Below the pieces are notes generated by a model, which worked only from the letters and a program-made list of their open reading frames with translations, searched no databases and was not told the origin of the DNA. A stretch of DNA of 64,000 nt from Streptomyces sp. SAI-127. Its GTDB lineage: Bacteria > Actinomycetota > Actinomycetes > Streptomycetales > Streptomycetaceae. Where the stretch lies: positions 6,344,501-6,408,500 of the forward strand of contig NZ_JARXYJ010000001.1 in assembly GCF_029894425.1 (NCBI RefSeq). Reading direction: 5' to 3'. A program made the translations under genes and the position numbers. Below, piece after piece: positions 25,230 to 33,055 of the stretch (within the stretch, counting starts at the first letter, position 1; the number at the start of each line of letters is the position of its first letter).

Positions 25230-27623
25230 GTGGCCGCTCAGGCTCAACAATCCGCGGTCGGCTCGGTTCAGGACTCGGTTCGGGACCACGAGATCGGCGT
25301 CGAACAGGAACATCTGGACCGGGTCTACCGGCGCCTCGAGGAGAAGATCCACGAGGCGGAGTTCCTCATGAACGACGCGGCCAAGCGCGGCCAGGTCGGC
25401 ACACCGGGCGCTCTCGCCGAGCGGGACGCCCAGGTTTTCCGGGCCGGTGTGCACCTCAACCGGCTCAACAACGAGTTCGAGGACTTCCTGTTCGGCCGGA
25501 TCGACCTGCTCCTCGGCAAGGACGGCAAGAAGGGTCCCGACGGCGCCTACACCGCCGTGGAGCCCGCCGATGGTGCAGTCCGTGAGGACAGCACCGCCGA
25601 CATCGCGGAGACCCTGCACATCGGCCGGATCGGAGTCCTGGACTCCGAGTACGCGCCGCTGGTCATCGACTGGCGGGCGCCGGCCGCAGCCCCCTTCTAC
25701 AGGTCCACTCCGGTGGACCCCGGGCGTGTCGTACGACGCCGGGTGATCCGCTCCAAGGGCCGCAAGGTCCTCGGTGTCGAGGACGACCTGATGCGCCCCG
25801 AGCTCAAGGCCTTCCTCGACGGCCACGAGCTGCCCGTCATCGGCGACGGCGCCCTGATGGCCGCGCTGGGACAGGCCCGCAGCCACACCATGCGGGACAT
25901 CGTCGCCTCGATCCAGGCCGAGCAGGACATGGTCATCCGTGCCCCCGCCGCGTCCGTGACCTACGTCGAGGGCGGCCCCGGCACCGGCAAGACCGCCGTG
26001 GCCCTGCACCGGGCCGCGTACCTGCTCTACCAGGACCGGCGCCGCTACGCGGGCGGCATCCTCATCGTCTCGCCCACCCCGCTGCTCGTGGCGTACACCG
26101 AGGGTGTCCTGCCGTCCCTCGGCGAGGAGGGCCAGGTCGCCATCCGCGCGATCGGCTCCCTGGTCGACGGCGTCGAGGCCACCCTGTACGACTCCCCGGC
26201 GGTGGCCCGCGCCAAGGGGTCGTACCGGATGCTGAAGGTGCTGCGGAAGGCGGCGCGGGGGGCGCTGGAGCTGGGGAGCCACAGCCGGGGGAGCGGTTCC
26301 GGGCAGCAGCTCGCCTTCGGCGAGGAGGACACCTCCACCGCATCTCCCACCGCACCCCCCACCCGCCTGCGCGTCGTCGCCTTCGGGCGCCGGCTCGAAC
26401 TGGAGGGGGACGAGCTGGAAAGTGTCCGCCGGAACGCCCTCAGCGGCACCGCGCCCGTCAACCTGCTGCGGCCCCGGGCCCGCAAGCTGCTCCTGGACGC
26501 CCTGTGGGCGCGGTCCGGGGCGGGCACCCGGCACACCGATCCCGAACTGGCGGCCGAGCTGCGGTCGTCGTTCGACGAGGACATCACCTCCGAGGACAGC
26601 TTCATCGAGTTCCTCGACGCCTGGTGGCCGGAGCTCACCCCGAAGGCCGTCCTCGCCGCCATGGCCGACGAGCGGCGCCTCGGCCGCTGGGCCCGCCGCA
26701 TCCTCAACCCCGGCGAGATCCGCAGGGTCGCCCGCTCACTCAGACGTGACGGCCTCTCCGTCCACGACATCGCCATGCTCGACGAGCTCCAGTCGGTCCT
26801 CGGCACCCCGGCCCGCCCGAAGAAGCGGCGCGAACTGGACCCGCTCGACCACCTCACCGGCCTCGAGGAGCTGATGCCGGTCCGCGAGGAGTCGCAGCGC
26901 GAGCGGGCCGAGCGGCTCGCCCAGGAACGCGTCGAGTACGCCCACGTCATCGTCGACGAGGCCCAGGACCTCACGCCGATGCAGTGGCGCATGGTCGGCC
27001 GCCGTGGCCGGCACGCCACCTGGACGGTCGTAGGAGACCCGGCGCAGTCCTCCTGGTCCGACCCGGACGAGGCAGCCGAGGCCCGCGACGAGGCTCTCGG
27101 CACGCGTCCGCGCCGCCGCTTCCAGCTCACCGTGAACTACCGCAACCCCTCCGAGATCGCCGACCTCGCGGCCAAGGTGCTGGCCCTCGCCATGCCCGGC
27201 TCCACGGCCCCTTCGGCCGTACGGTCCACCGGCGTCCGACCGCGTTTTGTGACAACAAGCAATGGACGCGGCACGGTCGCACGGAAGTCGCTGGGAGAGA
27301 CCGTCCGAGAGGAGGCGGCCCGCCTCCTCGACCTCGTCGACGGGACGGTGGGCGTCGTGGTCGCCATGAACCGCCGCGAGGAAGCCGCCCGCTGGCTGAC
27401 CGGACTCGGCGACCGGGTGGTGGCGCTCGGCAGCCTGGAGGCCAAGGGCCTGGAGTACGACGCGACGGTCGTCGTCTCCCCGGCCGAGATCGCCGACGAG
27501 TCGCCGGCCGGACTGCGGGTGCTCTACGTCGCCCTCACCCGGGCCACCCAGCAGTTGACGGTGGTGTCGGCGGAGCGCGACCAGCCGGACCGGGACGGGG
27601 TGCCCGATCTGCTGAGAGATTGA
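25230..27623 (+). CDS. HelD/HelR-like UvrD-family helicase acting on RNA polymerase
   Basis: Encodes 797 residues from a GTG. The N-terminal coiled-coil arm (about 20-80, E-H-L-D-R-V-Y-R-R-L-E-E-K) is typical of HelD proteins that reach into RNA polymerase. Walker A (G-G-P-G-T-G-K-T) is near 248, Walker B (I-V-D-E-A-Q-D-L) near 572, and motif VI (V-A-L-T-R-A-T-Q-Q-L) near 765. An irregular, Pro/Ala-rich insertion at about 345-380 separates the 1A halves. HelD releases stalled polymerase. The Streptomyces member HelR also protects against rifamycins, and this chromosomal position is, to my memory, that of the helR-type gene. Resistance cannot be read from the sequence. The gene follows the sigma/anti-sigma pair after 63 bp. 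Confidence 0.88.
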   Translation: MAAQAQQSAVGSVQDSVRDHEIGVEQEHLDRVYRRLEEKIHEAEFLMNDAAKRGQVGTPGALAERDAQVFRAGVHLNRLNNEFEDFLFGRIDLLLGKDGKKGPDGAYTAVEPADGAVREDSTADIAETLHIGRIGVLDSEYAPLVIDWRAPAAAPFYRSTPVDPGRVVRRRVIRSKGRKVLGVEDDLMRPELKAFLDGHELPVIGDGALMAALGQARSHTMRDIVASIQAEQDMVIRAPAASVTYVEGGPGTGKTAVALHRAAYLLYQDRRRYAGGILIVSPTPLLVAYTEGVLPSLGEEGQVAIRAIGSLVDGVEATLYDSPAVARAKGSYRMLKVLRKAARGALELGSHSRGSGSGQQLAFGEEDTSTASPTAPPTRLRVVAFGRRLELEGDELESVRRNALSGTAPVNLLRPRARKLLLDALWARSGAGTRHTDPELAAELRSSFDEDITSEDSFIEFLDAWWPELTPKAVLAAMADERRLGRWARRILNPGEIRRVARSLRRDGLSVHDIAMLDELQSVLGTPARPKKRRELDPLDHLTGLEELMPVREESQRERAERLAQERVEYAHVIVDEAQDLTPMQWRMVGRRGRHATWTVVGDPAQSSWSDPDEAAEARDEALGTRPRRRFQLTVNYRNPSEIADLAAKVLALAMPGSTAPSAVRSTGVRPRFVTTSNGRGTVARKSLGETVREEAARLLDLVDGTVGVVVAMNRREEAARWLTGLGDRVVALGSLEAKGLEYDATVVVSPAEIADESPAGLRVLYVALTRATQQLTVVSAERDQPDRDGVPDLLRD

Positions 27624-27664
27624 ACTCTCGGTACGGGAATGGTCTTTCGGGATCCGTTTGTTAG

Positions 27665-27806
27665 CCTGGATGTGACACCGGCCCGATCCAAGCCCCCGGG
27701 CCCAACCTTCGTCGCTACGAGCGACCACTTGCCGCGAGGCGAGCATGGCGGGTCGGTGTCATTGACCTGAGAGAGGCCCACGTCCATGTGACGTGGGCCT
27801 CTCTCG
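27665..27806 (+). ncRNA. Candidate structured small RNA
   Basis: In the 288-bp gap between the helicase and malic enzyme. A 12-bp closing helix (27674-27685 with 27749-27760, one G-U) encloses two hairpins: GTCGCT-ACG-AGCGAC (27711-27725) and CTTGCC-GCGA-GGCGAG (27728-27743), the second with a GNRA loop. A 16-bp perfect terminator stem follows at 27769-27805. TAGCCT at 27662-27667 could be its -10 box. The closed multibranch fold plus terminator suggests an independent sRNA rather than a leader, because the terminator precedes malic enzyme by about 100 bp. No known RNA family was recognised. An attenuator for malic enzyme is the alternative. Confidence 0.55.
27769..27805 (+). terminator. Strong intrinsic terminator
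   Basis: A perfect 16-bp stem (left arm GAGAGAGGCCCACGTC at 27769-27784) with a five-base loop CATGT, followed by GTTATG. It ends the candidate RNA and insulates malic enzyme from upstream transcription. Confidence 0.8.
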
Positions 27807-27911
27807 TTATGAACAAAAAGTCCGCAATCCCGAGCGGCTAACGCCTACTCATCAGTAGGTGCGACCATCGGACGGCATCAGCGTCACAGGTGAAAGCAGA
27901 GGAAGTCGGCC

Positions 27912-29327
27912 ATGGCAACGGCGCCCAGCGTCTCCTACTCGATTACGGTCCGGCTGGAGGTACCCGCGGGTGGTACCGCGGTCTCCCAGATCACCACGGC
28001 CGTAGAGTCCCACGGAGGCTCGGTGACCGGCCTCGACGTGACCGCCTCAGGCCACGAGAAGCTCCGGATGGACGTCACCATCGCGGCGAGCTCCACGGCC
28101 CACGCCGACGAGATCGTCCAGCAGTTGCGCGGCATCGAGGGCGTCACGCTCGGCAAGGTCTCGGACCGTACGTTCCTCATGCACCTCGGCGGCAAGATCG
28201 AGATGCAGTCCAAGCATCCGATCCGCAACCGTGACGACCTGTCGATGATCTACACGCCGGGTGTCGCCCGCGTCTGCATGGCCATCGCCGAGAACCCCGA
28301 GGACGCCCGCCGCCTCACCATCAAGCGCAACACCGTTGCGGTCGTGACGGACGGCTCGGCGGTCCTGGGCCTCGGCAACATCGGCCCGATGGCCGCCATG
28401 CCGGTCATGGAGGGCAAGGCGGCCCTCTTCAAGCGCTTCGCCGACATCGACGCCTGGCCGCTGTGCCTCGACACCCAGGACACCGACGAGATCGTCGCGA
28501 TCGTCAAGGCGATCGCCCCCGGCTTCGCCGGCATCAACCTCGAGGACATCTCCGCGCCGCGCTGCTTCGAGATCGAGGCCCGGCTGCGCGAGGCCCTCGA
28601 CATCCCCGTCTTCCACGACGACCAGCACGGCACCGCGATCGTCGTCCTCGCCGCCCTGACGAACGCACTTCGCGTCACCGGCAAGGCAATTGAGAACATC
28701 CGCGTCGTCATGTCCGGCGCCGGCGCGGCCGGTACGGCCATCCTCAAGCTGCTGCTCGCCGCGGGCCTCAAGAACGCCGTCGTCGCCGACATCCACGGCG
28801 TCGTGCACGCCGGCCGTGAGGACCTCGTCGACGCCGCTCCGGGCTCGGCACTGCGCTGGATCGCCGACAACACCAACCCCGAGGGCCTGACCGGGACGTT
28901 GAAGGAGGCCGTGCGTGGCGCGGACGTCTTCATCGGCGTCTCCGCCCCGAACGTCCTGGACGGCACCGACGTCGCCGCCATGGCCGAGGGTGCGATTGTG
29001 TTCGCGCTCGCGAACCCCGACCCCGAGGTCGACCCGGCGGTCGCCCGTCAGACGGCGGCCGTCGTGGCCACCGGCCGTTCCGACTTCCCGAACCAGATCA
29101 ACAACGTGCTGGTCTTCCCGGGTGTCTTCCGCGGTCTGCTGGACGCCCAGTCCCGCACGGTCAACACGGACATGATGCTCGCGGCCGCGAAGGCGCTCGC
29201 GGACGTCGTCACCGAGGACGAGCTCAACCCGAACTACATCATCCCCAGCGTCTTCAACGACAAGGTCGCGGGCGCGGTCGCGGGTGCGGTGCGGGACGCG
29301 GCGAAGGCCGCCGGGGCGACGGCGTAG
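27912..29327 (+). CDS. NAD-type malic enzyme with N-terminal ACT domain
   Basis: Encodes 471 residues. An ACT-like regulatory domain occupies about 5-80 (S-I-T-V-R-L-E-V-P-A). The malic enzyme N-terminal domain follows with Y-T-P-G-V-A-R-V-C and the K-R-N-T-V-A-V-V-T-D-G-S catalytic stretch. The metal site is in F-H-D-D-Q-H-G-T-A near 235. The Rossmann motif G-A-G-A-A-G is near 275. The reaction is malate to pyruvate and CO2 with NAD(P). The S. coelicolor gene at this position (SCO2951 as I recall) is NAD-dependent. The ATG at 27912 has GGAAG upstream. Monocistronic by its neighbours. Confidence 0.93.
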   Translation: MATAPSVSYSITVRLEVPAGGTAVSQITTAVESHGGSVTGLDVTASGHEKLRMDVTIAASSTAHADEIVQQLRGIEGVTLGKVSDRTFLMHLGGKIEMQSKHPIRNRDDLSMIYTPGVARVCMAIAENPEDARRLTIKRNTVAVVTDGSAVLGLGNIGPMAAMPVMEGKAALFKRFADIDAWPLCLDTQDTDEIVAIVKAIAPGFAGINLEDISAPRCFEIEARLREALDIPVFHDDQHGTAIVVLAALTNALRVTGKAIENIRVVMSGAGAAGTAILKLLLAAGLKNAVVADIHGVVHAGREDLVDAAPGSALRWIADNTNPEGLTGTLKEAVRGADVFIGVSAPNVLDGTDVAAMAEGAIVFALANPDPEVDPAVARQTAAVVATGRSDFPNQINNVLVFPGVFRGLLDAQSRTVNTDMMLAAAKALADVVTEDELNPNYIIPSVFNDKVAGAVAGAVRDAAKAAGATA

Positions 29328-29634
29328 GGCTTGCGTCTACAGTGAGTGAGCGTCGGCTGTTCGGCTGTGAGGATTGCCACGGCGGTCCTCCGGCCCGGCG
29401 CGTCGCGGAACCGGGCGCTTCACGGCACCCTCTAGGGTGGCGCCACGCCCAGGCCTCTGTTCGTGTGACCCCCTAGGGTGTTCATACGAGTCCTACGGGT
29501 GCCGGATTGGCTTTCCCGCAGCAGGTAGGGGCAGGATGCGTCCCTGGGCGCGAGCGCATCGGCTTCGCTGTGCCTCGTGTGCGGCCCCGCCGCGTGGCAC
29601 ACCCCAACGGCAAGAAGAACACGGGAGTAACAAC
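29328..29634 (+). promoter_or_regulatory. Intergenic region with hupA promoter candidates
   Basis: 307 bp without a gene. Two TAGGGT boxes, at 29433-29438 and 29474-29479 (both in CTAGGGTG context), fit the -10 consensus of streptomycete housekeeping promoters and probably drive hupA. The remainder is GC-rich with no clear hairpin. The second box gives a leader of roughly 150 bases. Confidence 0.5.
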
Positions 29635-29916
29635 ATGAACCGCAGTGAGCTGGTGGCCGCGCTGGCCGACCGCGCCGAGGTGACCCGCAAGGACGCCGAC
29701 GCCGTTCTGGCCGCGTTCGCCGAGACTGTCGGCGAGATCGTCGCCAAGGGTGACGAGAAGGTCACCATCCCCGGCTTCCTGACCTTCGAGCGCACCCACC
29801 GTGCCGCTCGTACCGCGCGCAACCCGCAGACCGGTGACCCGATCCAGATCCCGGCCGGCTACAGCGTCAAGGTTTCGGCGGGCTCCAAGCTCAAGGAAGC
29901 CGCCAAGGGCAAGTAG
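29635..29916 (+). CDS. hupA: DNA-binding protein HU
   Basis: Encodes 93 residues, the normal length for HU. It begins M-N-R-S-E-L-V-A-A-L-A and carries the conserved I-P-G-F-L-T-F segment and the R-N-P-Q-T-G arm that wraps DNA. It lacks the long Lys/Ala tail of HupS-type proteins, so it is the short, vegetative HupA type. GGGAG lies eight bases upstream of the ATG. A long GC hairpin 47 bp after the stop ends the transcript. It is a nucleoid-compacting protein in the cytoplasm. Confidence 0.97.
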   Translation: MNRSELVAALADRAEVTRKDADAVLAAFAETVGEIVAKGDEKVTIPGFLTFERTHRAARTARNPQTGDPIQIPAGYSVKVSAGSKLKEAAKGK

Positions 29917-29962
29917 GTCCGACGGTGCGTCTCGGGACGACGTACCCGTCTCAGTAACGCCA

Positions 29963-29998
29963 ATGGGGCGGCCACCCGGAACCGGGCGGCCGCCCCAT
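29963..29998 (+). terminator. Terminator after hupA
   Basis: ATGGGGCGGCC and its complement (29963-29973 with 29988-29998) form an 11-bp stem, extended by an inner CCCGG/CCGGG helix, so the whole 36 bases fold into one hairpin. It may serve convergent transcripts of hupA and murA. Confidence 0.75.
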
Positions 29999-30018
29999 CG
30001 TCGTACCGGAAGAGAGGC

Positions 30019-30079
30019 TCAGCCGAGCGCCTTGCCCGGCAGCTCGACCTTCGCGCCCAGTTCCACGAGTTTCTCCATG
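30019..30079 (-). repeat. Duplicated 3' end of murA
   Basis: 61 bp identical, bar one base, to 30159-30219, the last 20 codons of murA including its stop. Read on the minus strand it still spells M-E-K-L-V-E-L-G and ends K-A-L-G-stop. The copies are 140 bp apart and the intervening sequence is unrelated. Confidence 0.9.
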
Positions 30080-30158
30080 CTGTGTCCATCCGGGGGATGA
30101 CCCCCGGACCCCCAGCAGAGACCGGACGCGGCCCGGGGACGGAGAGGCGGGGCGGGGG

Positions 30159-31505
30159 TCAGCCGAGCGCCTTGCCCGGCAGCTCGACCTTCGCGCCCAG
30201 TTCCACGAGCTTCTCCATGAAGTTCTCGTAGCCGCGGTTGATGAGGTCGATGCCGTGGACCCGGGACGTGCCCTGGGCCGCCAGCGCCGCGATCAGGTAC
30301 GAGAAGCCGCCGCGGAGGTCGGGGATGACCAGATCGGCGCCCTGGAGCCTGGTGGGGCCGGAGACGACCGCCGAGTGCAGGAAGTTGCGCTGGCCGAAGC
30401 GGCAGTTCGAGCCGCCCAGGCACTCGCGGTAGAGCTGGATGTGAGCACCCATCTGGTTCAGCGCCGAGGTGAAGCCCAGGCGGGACTCGTAGACCGTCTC
30501 GTGGACGATGGACAGGCCCGTGGCCTGTGTAAGGGCCACCACCAGCGGCTGCTGCCAGTCCGTCTGAAAGCCGGGGTGCACGTCCGTTTCGAGGGCGATG
30601 GACTTCAACTGGCCGCCCGGGTGCCAGAAGCGGATGCCCTCGTCGTCGATCTGGAAGGCGCCGCCCACCTTCCGGTAGGTGTTCAGGAACGTCATCATCG
30701 AGCGCTGCTGGGCGCCGCGGACGTAGATGTTGCCCTCGGTCGCCAGCGCGGCGGACGCCCAGGAGGCGGCCTCCAGGCGGTCCGGCAGGGCGCGGTGGTT
30801 GTAGCCGCCGAGCCGGTCCACACCCGTGACGCGGATGGTCCGGTCGGTGTCCATCGCGATGATGGCGCCCATCTTCTGCAGGACGCAGATCAGGTCCTCG
30901 ATCTCCGGTTCCACCGCGGCGTTCGAGAGCTCGGTGACACCTTCGGCGAGGACGGCCGTCAGCAGGACCTGCTCGGTCGCGCCGACGGACGGGTACGGCA
31001 GCGTGATCTTCGTACCCCGAAGCCGCCGCGGCGCCTCCAGGAACTGCCCGTCCGCGCGCTTCTCGATCGTCGCTCCGAACTGCCGCAGCACCTCGAAGTG
31101 GAAGTCGATGGGCCGGCCACCGATGTCACAGCCGCCCAGGCCGGGGATGAAGGCGTGACCGAGGCGGTGCAGCAGCGGACCGCACAGCAGGATCGGGATG
31201 CGGCTGGAACCCGCGTGGGCATCGATGTCAGCGACGTTCGCGCTCTCGACGTGCGTCGGGTCCATCACCAGCTCGCCCGGTTCCTCACCCGGACGGACCG
31301 TCACCCCGTGCAGTTGCAGCAGTCCGCGTACGACCCGCACGTCACGGATGTCCGGAACGTTGCGCAGTCGACTCGGCTCGCTGCCCAGCAGGGCGGCGAC
31401 CATGGCCTTCGGTACGAGGTTCTTCGCACCGCGGACCCGGATCTCGCCCTCCAGCGGGGTTCCGCCGTGGACAATCAGTACGTCGTCAGAGCCGTTGACG
31501 GTCAT
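30159..31505 (-). CDS. murA: UDP-N-acetylglucosamine 1-carboxyvinyltransferase
   Basis: Encodes 448 residues. The first committed step of peptidoglycan synthesis adds enolpyruvate to UDP-GlcNAc in the cytoplasm. The substrate site R-G-A-K-N is near residue 25-29. The catalytic, fosfomycin-reactive Cys is Cys126 in G-G-C-D-I-G-G-R-P-I-D (Cys115 in E. coli). The conserved end Y-E-N-F-M-E-K-L-V-E-L-G is present. The ATG at 31505 is preferred; the frame stays open for 20 more codons without homology. The Cys is retained, so intrinsic fosfomycin resistance by the Asp substitution is not expected. Confidence 0.96.
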   Translation of the reverse strand: MTVNGSDDVLIVHGGTPLEGEIRVRGAKNLVPKAMVAALLGSEPSRLRNVPDIRDVRVVRGLLQLHGVTVRPGEEPGELVMDPTHVESANVADIDAHAGSSRIPILLCGPLLHRLGHAFIPGLGGCDIGGRPIDFHFEVLRQFGATIEKRADGQFLEAPRRLRGTKITLPYPSVGATEQVLLTAVLAEGVTELSNAAVEPEIEDLICVLQKMGAIIAMDTDRTIRVTGVDRLGGYNHRALPDRLEAASWASAALATEGNIYVRGAQQRSMMTFLNTYRKVGGAFQIDDEGIRFWHPGGQLKSIALETDVHPGFQTDWQQPLVVALTQATGLSIVHETVYESRLGFTSALNQMGAHIQLYRECLGGSNCRFGQRNFLHSAVVSGPTRLQGADLVIPDLRGGFSYLIAALAAQGTSRVHGIDLINRGYENFMEKLVELGAKVELPGKALG

Positions 31506-31748
31506 GTATCTCGCGTTCCGATGAGTCGGGCAGGGGGCAGAAGGGAAAGGGTAATCGCCGCCCACCCCCCTTCAGTAAGCCCAAGTACCGCCCAGACACG
31601 TCATAGCTGTGTCACAACACGAACGGTTCCCGGTCGGGCACAAGCGGTCACGGGTCACGTTGTGCGCCAGGGGCGCATCGTTGCGCTCTGAGCTGCATCC
31701 ACTGCCGTAGAGGCATTGCCTCCCCACGCGGAGGGAAGATGCGGGATC

Positions 31749-32330
31749 ATGTCTGGCATGACCGAGGTGTCCTCGCTCACAGGGCGGTTGCTCGTGGCAA
31801 CGCCCGCCCTGGCGGACCCGAACTTCGACCGCGCGGTGGTGCTCCTTCTCGACCACGACGAGGAGGGCTCCCTCGGTGTCGTCCTCAACCGGCCCACCCC
31901 GGTGGACGTCGGCGACATCCTGGAGGGCTGGGCCGACCTCGCCGGCGAACCCGGTGTCGTCTTCCAGGGCGGCCCGGTCTCTCTCGACTCGGCCCTGGGG
32001 GTCGCCGTCATCCCCGGTGGCGGGGCCGTCGACGGGGCCCCGCTGGGCTGGCGCAGAGTGCACGGCGCGATCGGACTGGTCGACCTGGAGGCCCCGCCGG
32101 AACTGCTCGCCTCGGCCCTCGGCAGCCTGCGCATCTTCGCCGGTTACGCCGGCTGGGGCCCGGGCCAGCTGGAGGACGAGCTGGTGGAGGGCGCCTGGTA
32201 CGTCGTCGAGTCGGAACCCGGTGACGTCTCCTCCCCGTCCCCCGAGCGCCTCTGGCGCGAGGTGCTGCGCCGCCAGCGCAGTGAGCTGGCGATGGTGGCC
32301 ACATACGCGGACGACCCTTCGCTCAACTGA
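31749..32330 (+). CDS. yqgE: YqgE/AlgH family protein
   Basis: Encodes 193 residues (190 if the ATG at 31758 is used). The family start L-T-G-R-L-L-V-A-T-P, the segment D-F/N-F-D-R-A-V-V-L-L-L-D-H and the G-G-P-V-S block are all present, as is the Y-A-G-W-G-P-G-Q-L motif. The biochemical role of YqgE is not established. It lies divergent from murA, with about 240 bp between the starts. GGAGGG at about 31730 is slightly far from either ATG. Confidence 0.88.
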   Translation: MSGMTEVSSLTGRLLVATPALADPNFDRAVVLLLDHDEEGSLGVVLNRPTPVDVGDILEGWADLAGEPGVVFQGGPVSLDSALGVAVIPGGGAVDGAPLGWRRVHGAIGLVDLEAPPELLASALGSLRIFAGYAGWGPGQLEDELVEGAWYVVESEPGDVSSPSPERLWREVLRRQRSELAMVATYADDPSLN

Positions 32331-32593
32331 TCGAGCAATGGTGGATCTCTCGTGCGAGTGCCTGGAACGGGGCTCGCCCTGCTTCCAAGGCCCCGACGAA
32401 CCACCCGCCCCGGCTGCCCCGCAACCAACCGCCCGTGCGGGGAGTTGTGGCGTCGCGAGGCTCCACCGGCGGCCGCTGCCTCATCGCCGCGCGAGCGAGG
32501 CGTGGCCGGGCGTCATCGCGGCATCACGACCCGCGGCGCTCGTTGTACCAGCCAGGGATCCATAGTTCCCGGCGGTTGATTACTCTTGGCCGT

Positions 32594-32872
32594 ATGAGCA
32601 CTCTCGAGCCCGAGCGCGGGACTGGTACGGGGACCCTCGTAGAGCCGACGCCGCAGGTGTCCCACGGCGACGGCGACCACGAGCGCTTCGCCCACTACGT
32701 CCAGAAGGACAAGATCATGGCGAGCGCCCTCGACGGGACCCCCGTCGTGGCGCTGTGCGGCAAGGTGTGGGTGCCCGGCCGCGATCCCAAGAAGTACCCC
32801 GTGTGCCCCATGTGCAAGGAGATCTACGAGTCCATGGGCTCCGGGGACGACGACAAGGGCGGCGACAAGTAG
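32594..32872 (+). CDS. DUF3039 small zinc-ribbon-like protein
   Basis: Encodes 92 residues. The conserved core is H-Y-V-Q-K-D-K-I-M, then A-L-C-G-K-V-W-V-P, R-D-P-K-K-Y-P-V-C-P-M-C-K-E; the Cys residues suggest metal binding. It ends in an acidic G-D-D-D-K tail. This family sits beside yqgE and murA in many actinomycetes. Function unknown. The 263 bp before it hold no gene; TTGATTACTCT just upstream may be part of a promoter. A clear terminator follows. Confidence 0.9.
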   Translation: MSTLEPERGTGTGTLVEPTPQVSHGDGDHERFAHYVQKDKIMASALDGTPVVALCGKVWVPGRDPKKYPVCPMCKEIYESMGSGDDDKGGDK

Positions 32873-32897
32873 GCCCGCTGCCCGGCTGAGCTTCACG

Positions 32898-32938
32898 AGG
32901 CCCCTGAGGCGCGTTCCGCCGCGCCCCAGGGGCCTTTT
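32898..32938 (+). terminator. Terminator after the DUF3039 gene
   Basis: AGGCCCCTG pairs with CAGGGGCCT, extended by an inner GGCGCG/CGCGCC helix, and is followed by TTTTG: a textbook intrinsic terminator. Confidence 0.85.
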
Positions 32939-33018
32939 GCGTGTCACGAATTGGTTGAGACCTCTTGTGGGCGTGTTCATGCAAGCCATAGCCTCCGTTG
33001 CGTTGAGCGAAACCGTCA

Positions 33019-33033
33019 TTGCATATGTTGCAA
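33019..33033. promoter_or_regulatory. Operator-like palindrome before the hexosaminidase operon
   Basis: TTGCATATGTTGCAA has perfect TTGCA/TGCAA arms around five bases, 23 bp before the binding-protein ATG. Related TTGCG and CGAAAC elements lie just upstream (32998-33014). It could be the site of a ROK- or GntR-type repressor. No regulator gene is adjacent. Confidence 0.5.
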
Positions 33034-33055
33034 CGCACGTCCGGAGGATCACTCC

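Noticed and set aside
30105..30158. Possible small gene between the murA tail copies
   Set aside because: No start with a ribosome site and too short; it looks like unrelated spacer.
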